A stretch of 61,875 nucleotides of DNA from a virus, in IMG/VR virus record IMGVR_UViG_3300013102_000009, positions 1 through 61,875 of that record. One strand, 5' to 3'. This document shows positions 56,269-61,875 of the stretch, piece after piece (within the stretch, counting starts at the first letter, position 1; every line of letters begins with the position of its first letter). Under the pieces are notes generated by a model. It saw only the letters and a list, made by a program, of their open reading frames with translations, was not told the origin of the DNA and ran no database searches. A program made the translations under genes and the position numbers.

Positions 56269-56304
56269 CTACATAATCTACATAATCTACATAACCTACA
56301 CAAA
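56269..56304 (+). repeat. four tandem 9-bp repeats CTACATAAT
   Basis: CTACATAAT twice exactly, then CTACATAAC and CTACACAAA. The last 15 bases recur in block B at 36183-36197. Just upstream of the OB-fold-like gene (56319), so translation or replication control is possible. Confidence 0.75.
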
Positions 56305-56318
56305 GGACGTAACCCATA

Positions 56319-56849
56319 GTGGCACGCGAAGCACTCATTCTTGACGAAGCAGTAGCAAACGGCAGCGACTTCACCCCGCTCCCCGCAGCTTGGTACGACG
56401 TTGAGATTGACGAGGTAGAGGAAAAGGAATCGACCTCTGCCAAGAACCCCGGCAAGCCGATGTACAAGTACAAGCTCAAGGTTGTCGGTGGAGACCACGA
56501 CGGACGTATCCTGTTCGTCACGGCTTGCCTCTGGAACGAAGCAATCTTCACACAGGTTGACATCCAGAAGGCTTTGGGTATTGAGCCTGAAGACTTGGGC
56601 AACGGCAAGAAGAAGTTCGTCATTGCTGACGAGGATGACCTTGTTGGCAAGGAACTGAAGGTACGTGTTGTCCTGAAGGACAAGTATGTCAAGCCGGGTG
56701 AAGAGGCCGAGCTTGACGAAGACGGCAACCCTGTCAAGGACAACGAAGTGAAGTCCTTCAAGGCTCGCGGTGCTACCTCTCCTGCTGCTGCTAAGGGCGG
56801 CAAGGCAAAGGGTACTGCAAAGAAGGCTGACGGCGGTTTCGACCTCTAA
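56319..56849 (+). CDS. OB-fold-like single-stranded DNA-binding protein (176 aa)
   Basis: Residues about 20-130 (AAWYDVEIDEVEEKESTSA.. MYKYKLKVVGGDHDGRILFV) resemble DUF669/OB-fold proteins placed with Sak4 ATPases. The C-terminal tail is Lys/Ala-rich and ends acidic (GGFDL), like the protein-binding tip of SSB. Should coat single-stranded DNA during replication. GTG start. Confidence 0.72.
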   Translation: MAREALILDEAVANGSDFTPLPAAWYDVEIDEVEEKESTSAKNPGKPMYKYKLKVVGGDHDGRILFVTACLWNEAIFTQVDIQKALGIEPEDLGNGKKKFVIADEDDLVGKELKVRVVLKDKYVKPGEEAELDEDGNPVKDNEVKSFKARGATSPAAAKGGKAKGTAKKADGGFDL

Positions 56850-56864
56850 GCCACGGCTGTAACT

Positions 56865-56899
56865 CAGAAGGCCACTCAGAAATGGGTGGCCTTCTGTTT
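56865..56899 (+). terminator. terminator before the primase gene
   Basis: CAGAAGGCCAC and GTGGCCTTCTG form an 11-bp stem around TCAGAAATGG, followed by TTTA. Separates the recombination unit from the replication unit. Confidence 0.82.
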
Positions 56900-56908
56900 A
56901 GCCACATC

Positions 56909-56938
56909 GGATAGAATACAGGGGAATTATGCTAAGCT
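56909..56938 (+). promoter_or_regulatory. GGATAGAATACAGGGGA element with -10 TGCTAAGCT
   Basis: One base differs from GGACAGAATACAGGGGA of block B. TGCTAAGCT (extended -10, TAAGCT at 56933-56938) follows 8 bases later, so the element sits over the usual -35 position. Start of the primase transcript 29 bases before its GTG. Confidence 0.6.
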
Positions 56939-56966
56939 GGACTTTTGGCTTGAAAGAGGGAACAGA

Positions 56967-59192
56967 GTGACACCGATCTACGAGGACTTCCTACGGCAAG
57001 TGTGGGGAGAGCAGGAAGGGCACGTTGACATTGCCCGGATGAACGAACACAAGGAACTGCGACGGCACAAGTTCTTCCAGTGGCCTGCACAGGCTGAGGA
57101 TGTGTTCCAGTACATCGAGAAGTACAAACACGAGGACGTGTACTTTACTCCGGTCTTGTTCCGTGGTCCCAAGAGGCTTCGTGTGCTGGCTCAATACGCT
57201 ACCGTAGTCTACGGTGACGCTGATGACTTCAACCTTGATGACATCCGTGTAGAGCCTTCCATCGTGGTCCGTACCTCCCCCGAGAAGACTCACCTGTATT
57301 GGTTCATTGATGAAATGACCGATGCCCGTTTGGCTGAGACCCTTTCTCACTCTGTCTCAGTAGCACATCCGAAGAAGCAGACCGGCTTTGACGATGGGTG
57401 GTCTTGCACCAAGCTTCTGCGTGTTCCCGGCACCACGAACACCAAGTACTTTGAAGACAAGGGTGAAGTCTACGAAGTCACGATGGAGCACACCGGCCTT
57501 ACGTACACAGAAGAAGAGTTCACTCAGTTCTACCCTGCCGTGCCCGAGTTTGAATTTGAGCCCTCCCCGTTCCCCGAAGAGACTCAGATTCCGAGCTACG
57601 CCGAAGTGCTTGGCCAGATTCCTACGTCCTCGCGACTGGAAAGCCTTCTCAACACCAATCAATTCGACAAGGGTAGCTCTGGCTCTGAAGCCCTCTACGC
57701 GCTCTACACCGAACTCTTCTCGCTGGGTGCCACGGACATTCAGGTGTTCGTTGTCGCTAAGCACTCTGAACTGAACAAGTGGCACCGTGACGGCGACTCT
57801 GGCGCTGACAAGAAGCTCTGGGATGACGTACAGCGTGCCCGAGCCAAGGACGGCATCTTCATCGACGGTGACGTTGAAGAAGAGGGTGAGGACGTTGTTA
57901 TCACCGTCGCGCCCAAGAAGAAGACCAAGGGCTTTGACTTCCTCACGCCTTACGAGAAGGAAAACCTGAACCGTACCTTCGTGGATGAATACCTCTCGTG
58001 GGCAACGTCCAAGACTGACGCTCCCGAGCAGTACCACATTGCCGGTGCATTCACTGTGCTGGCTACGATCTTCAGCGACTTTGGGCACGCTTCCCCTCAC
58101 TGGGGAGATACCCCGTTGAATCTGTGGTTCATGGTTCTGGGAAGCACAACGCTCTCGCGTAAGTCCACCACCAAGTCTCTGATGCTCAAGTGCATTGAGT
58201 CTGTGGAGACTGAGAACTACACCTACGATCTTGGTTCCAAGTTCACTGCTGAAGGTCTGGATGAAGCTCTGCGTGCCGGTGCCAACCGTTCCGCTCTGCT
58301 GCACCGTGACGAAATTCAGGGCTTCATGAAGGAGATTGACAGCAAGGCGTATCTCGCTGGCATCAAGGGTGAACTCACCGAAATCTACGACGGCAAGGTG
58401 ACTGGCAAGCTGAGGGCTTCCGGTGAGGACAAGGACAAACAGCGCAAGGGTGCTCGCGTGGCTCTGAACCTGTTCACCATGGGTATCCGTGACCAACTTG
58501 CCGATTACCTCACGCTGGAGGACTTCCAGAGTGGTTTCTTGACTCGCTTCATCTACGTCCACTCAGAGACCCCCGAGCGTACCAAGGAATCTGACTACGT
58601 TCGCCAGCAGGACGCCAACGAACGTACCAAGGGTGACCCTGCCTTCAACAGCATGATTGAGAAGCTGAAGGAAGCGCGTGATGCTTGGGAAGACTGGAAT
58701 GATCCGACCGAGCGCACCATTGCCGTGCCTTGCACGGAAGAGGCTTGGGAACGCTGGAATGTCTTCATCACCGCTGCCTTGGATGCAGCACAGGGGGAGG
58801 CACGTTCAAACGTCCTTGAGGCAGGCGCTTCACGTCTGAACACGTCGGTTCTGAAGGCTGCAACGGTCTTGGCTATGGCTGACATGTGCGAAGAGGTTCA
58901 ACTGTCCCACATGCTGGCTGCTATCAATTACTGTGGCCAGTGGTTTGAGCACCTTGTAGCCATGACTGAACGCATCTCTGAGAGCGGCTGGAAGCGCCAG
59001 CAGGAGAAGCTTGCTGAACTTCTGGTGGCCAACGCTGGGGAAATCTCGTGGAAGGCTGCATACCGCGCGTTCTCTGCTGAGTTGAAGCCCAAAGCGTTCA
59101 TTGAATTGGTTCAAGCTCTGGAAGAGGCAGGACGCCTTACCATTGCCAAGAGCCGCAACAACAAGACCCTTGTAAGCACGGAGTTGTACTAG
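56967..59192 (+). CDS. primase-helicase (741 aa)
   Basis: GTG at 56967 chosen for AGAGGGAAC upstream. Residues about 60-260 (ATVVYGDADDFNLDDI.. VVRTSPEKTHLYWF) resemble an AEP-type primase with D-x-D. The C-terminal half (VLGSTTLSRKSTTKSLMLK Walker A-like, LLHRDEIQGF, FTMGIRDQLADYL) is the DUF3987-like helicase core. One protein would supply both primer and unwinding activity. Just upstream of polymerase. Confidence 0.82.
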   Translation: MTPIYEDFLRQVWGEQEGHVDIARMNEHKELRRHKFFQWPAQAEDVFQYIEKYKHEDVYFTPVLFRGPKRLRVLAQYATVVYGDADDFNLDDIRVEPSIVVRTSPEKTHLYWFIDEMTDARLAETLSHSVSVAHPKKQTGFDDGWSCTKLLRVPGTTNTKYFEDKGEVYEVTMEHTGLTYTEEEFTQFYPAVPEFEFEPSPFPEETQIPSYAEVLGQIPTSSRLESLLNTNQFDKGSSGSEALYALYTELFSLGATDIQVFVVAKHSELNKWHRDGDSGADKKLWDDVQRARAKDGIFIDGDVEEEGEDVVITVAPKKKTKGFDFLTPYEKENLNRTFVDEYLSWATSKTDAPEQYHIAGAFTVLATIFSDFGHASPHWGDTPLNLWFMVLGSTTLSRKSTTKSLMLKCIESVETENYTYDLGSKFTAEGLDEALRAGANRSALLHRDEIQGFMKEIDSKAYLAGIKGELTEIYDGKVTGKLRASGEDKDKQRKGARVALNLFTMGIRDQLADYLTLEDFQSGFLTRFIYVHSETPERTKESDYVRQQDANERTKGDPAFNSMIEKLKEARDAWEDWNDPTERTIAVPCTEEAWERWNVFITAALDAAQGEARSNVLEAGASRLNTSVLKAATVLAMADMCEEVQLSHMLAAINYCGQWFEHLVAMTERISESGWKRQQEKLAELLVANAGEISWKAAYRAFSAELKPKAFIELVQALEEAGRLTIAKSRNNKTLVSTELY

Positions 59193-59581
59193 TGGAAGAT
59201 CGTTTGCTATCGGGCCTCAAACTCGCTGAGGTCTACTGGAAGAAGGCACCCTTCGCAAAGCGTGAAGAGAAGGTGACCATGGCTGAAGCTCTGAACTATT
59301 ACGAGATGTTCAGCCTCACACAGCTTGCAAAGATCGTGGATTTGAACCCTCGCGATCTTTCTGGCAAGCTGAAACCTAGCGCTGGAGGGGGCAGGTTTGA
59401 CCCTCAGACGCTTGGAACGCTGGTGATGCTACGGGAACACCGGCTCAAAGGTTCTAAGCCGTCTACGGGGCTTGTAGCCCTCACACGAGAAGCAGGGAAC
59501 TCCCTGTCATGCACGTGTGCTTTGACCGGCATCCCTTACACGACGTACTACAACCAACTCGTAAACGAAAGGAAACAGTGA
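59192..59581 (+). CDS. hypothetical protein with HTH-like segment (129 aa)
   Basis: GTG in a TAGTG overlap. Residues about 30-75 (EMFSLTQLAKIVDLNPRDLSGKL) look like a helix-turn-helix; a later repeat-like part (YTTYYNQLVNERKQ) suggests a second. Probably a replication-linked DNA-binding protein. Confidence 0.6.
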   Translation: MEDRLLSGLKLAEVYWKKAPFAKREEKVTMAEALNYYEMFSLTQLAKIVDLNPRDLSGKLKPSAGGGRFDPQTLGTLVMLREHRLKGSKPSTGLVALTREAGNSLSCTCALTGIPYTTYYNQLVNERKQ

Positions 59582-59739
59582 AGACAGCTAAGGTTACGAT
59601 CCACAAGAATCCTCACGGTATGTGGGAAATTGGCACCCTTACCCCGTTGGAAGACGGCGAAGAGCTTTATCAGAACCGCCATGAGGCTTCCACGTGGGAA
59701 GACGCTGCCAAGTGGGTAGAAGCTCACTATGTCAAGTAA
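59578..59739 (+). CDS. hypothetical small protein (53 aa)
   Basis: GTG in a four-base overlap. KTAKVTIHKNPHGMWEIGTL then TWEDAAKWVEAHYVK: a compact beta-hairpin and helix. Overlaps the polymerase start by 11 bases. Confidence 0.6.
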   Translation: MKTAKVTIHKNPHGMWEIGTLTPLEDGEELYQNRHEASTWEDAAKWVEAHYVK

Positions 59740-61875
59740 GGTATACCTTCACAGCGCCGATCCTATTCGGCCACAAGCTCTCGCAATTCTCAAGGCCGCT
59801 AAGGAAGCTGCTGGGATTACCGAGACCCTGAACTTCATACCGATGCCAGAGAAGCCGTTCAAGAACATCCCGATTATGTCTCTTGGGCGGCTGCCCTGTG
59901 AGGTCTACAACCGTGTCATCTTGGCACCGTCTGTAGGCTCGCTGGTGACCAAGGCTGACAGCCTCACACGCATGACTGACGCCTTCAAGCTGCTGGTGAA
60001 TGACGTGGACCTTGGGGAGATGCACTACAAGGTTGAAGAGCGAATTGACTGGCTGGTAACGTACCTGAACGCCACCAACGGGAGGCTGGTGTCGTTTGAC
60101 ATCGAAACCTCTGGTGACGTGAAGTTCGACAAGCCTCACTACGATCAGGTCATCTCTGTGGCCATGTGGGGCGGCACCGGCTCTGCCATGGTGATCCCCG
60201 AGCATGTGCTGAGGGATGATCGTGTCCGCAACGCTCTGGACATCTTTGTACGGTCCAACAAGATCATCACCGTCAACGGCAAGTTCGACCTCAGCTATTT
60301 CAGTGAGGGTGCACAGCACTACTTTGACGTGATGCTGGCTCACTATGCCCTGTTCCCTGCTGGCAGCACACACGGTCTGAAGGACTTGGCAGACCAGTAC
60401 TTTGGCTCTGGTGACTGGGATGCAGGGAACAAGCCCTACACCGTGGCAAAGACATACAAGGAAGCCGGGACCGGCGAAGACGGCGTGTGGTGGAGTGCTC
60501 GCAAGTACAGCGGTGGTTCTGGCTACGAACGTATCCCGCGTTCCATCCTGTACGAGTACAACGCCTATGACGTGTTCTACACGTGGCACCTGTACAAGCT
60601 CATGGAGGATTACCTAGCACAAGACCCTGACTCGCGCAAAGCCTACGACTGGCTCATGCGCCTGTCTGACATGTTCGCTGGTGTGGAGCGTCGTGGTATC
60701 CGGTTGGATGTCGAGTACCTTGAAGAGCTTGAAGTGGAGATGAAGGCTGAACTGTTTGAGGCAGAGCAAGCCTTCTGTGAAACGGCTGGCAGGGTTGTCA
60801 ACCCACGCTCTCACGTACAGGTCAAGGACTGGCTACTGGAGAATGGTTGCCGTGTCAAGAGTTCTGACAAGCCCACGATCAAGAAGCTGATCGAGCACGC
60901 ACGTGTGCCCGAACATGTCAAGGACTTCTGCCGTGCTCTGACGAAGTGCCGGTTCATCTCCAAACAACTCAGCACATACGTGACTGGCTACTTGGCTCAC
61001 GTCAAGGAAGGTGGCTTTGTCCACCCCGGCTACAAGCTTCACGCAGCCTCTACGGGCCGTCTGGGAGGCGCTGGAGCTTCCATGCTCACAATCCCCCGCG
61101 ACAAGCGTTTGAAGCGCATGGTGCTGCCTTCAAAGCCCGGTGACGTGATCGTAACTGGTGACCTCTCACAGGCAGAGTTGCGTGTCATGGCTCTGGAGAG
61201 CATGGATCAGTGGATGATTGATGCCTTTGCCCCTGATGCCGGTGACATCTTCGACATTCTGCTTTCGGCGGCTGATCCCACCAAGGATTGGGCAGAGCTT
61301 CACCGACGTGCTGATGAAGGTGACGATCCGGGGCAGTTCTACCAGACTTGGCGTGCGTACATGAAGGGTGTAGTGTACGGTGTATCCTTTGGGCGTGGTG
61401 TGGCAGCAATCGCCGCAGCGCTTGAGATTACATTTGAACGTGCACAGCAGCTTGTCAACGGTTTCGTGCGTCCCGGCAGTGCGTTCGCCTTGTGGCGTGA
61501 AGAGATTGAAGATAAGGCTAAGACTGGTGGGGAAATCATCACCAAGTTTGGCCGTCACTTCCAGTCTGAGATTGTCACGGCGAAGAATGAGCATGAGGTT
61601 GTCAACTCAGCCTTGAGCTTCACTTCACAAAGCACAGCCAACGACATTTGCTTGCTGGCAGCGCTCAACCTTGACCCGCAGCTTGCACAGTACAACGCTA
61701 CGCTCATGGGCACGATCCACGATGCTATCTACGTGTCTTGCCCTGAAGAACACAAGCTTGCCGTAGGCTTGCTGATCCAGAAGTGCTTGCGTGAAGCAGG
61801 CGAAGAAGTATACGGCGATTTGATCCCCTTCAAGGCTGACGCTGAGTGGGGACACAACATGGCTTACACCGAGAA
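59729..61875 (+). CDS. DNA polymerase I with 3'-5' exonuclease (719 aa, cut at window end)
   Basis: Replicative family A polymerase. Exonuclease motifs: SFDIETSG (D124), VNGKFDLSYF, and YNAYDVFYTWHL. Polymerase motifs: A GDLSQAELRVMALES (D478), B KGVVYGVSFG, C TIHDAIYV (HD near 664-665). Residues 1-100 are an extra region of unknown role. Reading continues through the window join to base 136. No 5'-nuclease domain. ATG at 59729 overlaps the previous gene. Confidence 0.93.
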   Translation, partial: MSSKVYLHSADPIRPQALAILKAAKEAAGITETLNFIPMPEKPFKNIPIMSLGRLPCEVYNRVILAPSVGSLVTKADSLTRMTDAFKLLVNDVDLGEMHYKVEERIDWLVTYLNATNGRLVSFDIETSGDVKFDKPHYDQVISVAMWGGTGSAMVIPEHVLRDDRVRNALDIFVRSNKIITVNGKFDLSYFSEGAQHYFDVMLAHYALFPAGSTHGLKDLADQYFGSGDWDAGNKPYTVAKTYKEAGTGEDGVWWSARKYSGGSGYERIPRSILYEYNAYDVFYTWHLYKLMEDYLAQDPDSRKAYDWLMRLSDMFAGVERRGIRLDVEYLEELEVEMKAELFEAEQAFCETAGRVVNPRSHVQVKDWLLENGCRVKSSDKPTIKKLIEHARVPEHVKDFCRALTKCRFISKQLSTYVTGYLAHVKEGGFVHPGYKLHAASTGRLGGAGASMLTIPRDKRLKRMVLPSKPGDVIVTGDLSQAELRVMALESMDQWMIDAFAPDAGDIFDILLSAADPTKDWAELHRRADEGDDPGQFYQTWRAYMKGVVYGVSFGRGVAAIAAALEITFERAQQLVNGFVRPGSAFALWREEIEDKAKTGGEIITKFGRHFQSEIVTAKNEHEVVNSALSFTSQSTANDICLLAALNLDPQLAQYNATLMGTIHDAIYVSCPEEHKLAVGLLIQKCLREAGEEVYGDLIPFKADAEWGHNMAYTE
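61753..61875. repeat. terminal direct repeat, right copy
   Basis: Identical to 1-123. See the left copy for interpretation. If removed, one continuous polymerase gene remains. Confidence 0.95.

Noticed and set aside
57357-58562. 401-codon minus-strand frame opposite the primase-helicase
   Set aside because: Antisense to a gene with clear motifs.
1-61875. Integrase, attachment site or lysogeny control
   Set aside because: No tyrosine or serine recombinase motifs and no CI-like repressor were seen; several small HTH proteins exist but none can be assigned.

Overview
The window looks like the complete genome of a temperate-or-lytic siphovirus of an actinobacterium, assembled as a circle and opened inside the DNA polymerase gene. 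The first 123 bases repeat exactly as the last 123 bases, so the unique circular length would be about 61,752 bp, and the polymerase reads across the junction (59,729 to 61,752, then on to 136). Evidence for an actinobacterial host is the WhiB-type regulator, the style of CHAP endolysin and tail genes, the beta-sandwich lipoprotein, and heavy use of GTG and TTG starts. Base composition is only moderately GC-rich, so an Arthrobacter-like or related host is possible, but the genus is inference. I see no integrase, excisionase or clear immunity repressor.

Layout. Two transcription arms diverge from a roughly 1.1 kb non-coding region at 40.1-41.2 kb and converge at a shared terminator at 4.36-4.40 kb. 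The rightward arm (41.2 kb to the end, then 1-4.36 kb) holds early and replication functions: SH3/KOW-like repeat proteins, a lipoprotein, an SF2 helicase, a DGQHR (DndB/ParB-like) protein, a T4-type RNA repair pair (RNA ligase and polynucleotide kinase/phosphatase), MazG, WhiB, a Cas4/RecB-like nuclease, a Sak4-like ATPase, an OB-fold-like protein, primase-helicase, DNA polymerase I with proofreading domain, RuvC-like resolvase and many small overlapping genes. The leftward arm (40.1 kb down to 4.4 kb) begins with about a dozen small accessory genes including an ArdA-like protein (36.5-40.1 kb), then a second non-coding block (35.4-36.4 kb), small genes, two tRNAs and a tRNA-like element, terminase, portal, two receptor-binding or fibre-type genes, protease/scaffold, decoration and major capsid proteins, connectors, two tandem major tail protein paralogues, the frameshifted tail-assembly chaperones, the tape measure, distal tail genes and the lysis cassette. 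After a 0.3 kb gap come three genes with a DnaQ-like exonuclease.

Most notable are: a DnaA-box array (TTATCCACA and close variants) with an almost exact 21-bp period in the divergent control region, which looks like an origin using host DnaA; a phage-specific 15-17 bp element (GGACAGAATACAGGGGA) placed as long inverted repeats in two intergenic blocks and once before the primase gene; a 604-residue protein built from eight SH3/KOW-like repeats, with at least eight smaller relatives elsewhere in the genome; the RNA repair cassette together with phage tRNAs; and receptor-binding-type genes placed between portal and protease.

All gene functions are from reading the protein sequences by eye. No database search was run, and starts were chosen from ribosome binding sites and gene overlaps.
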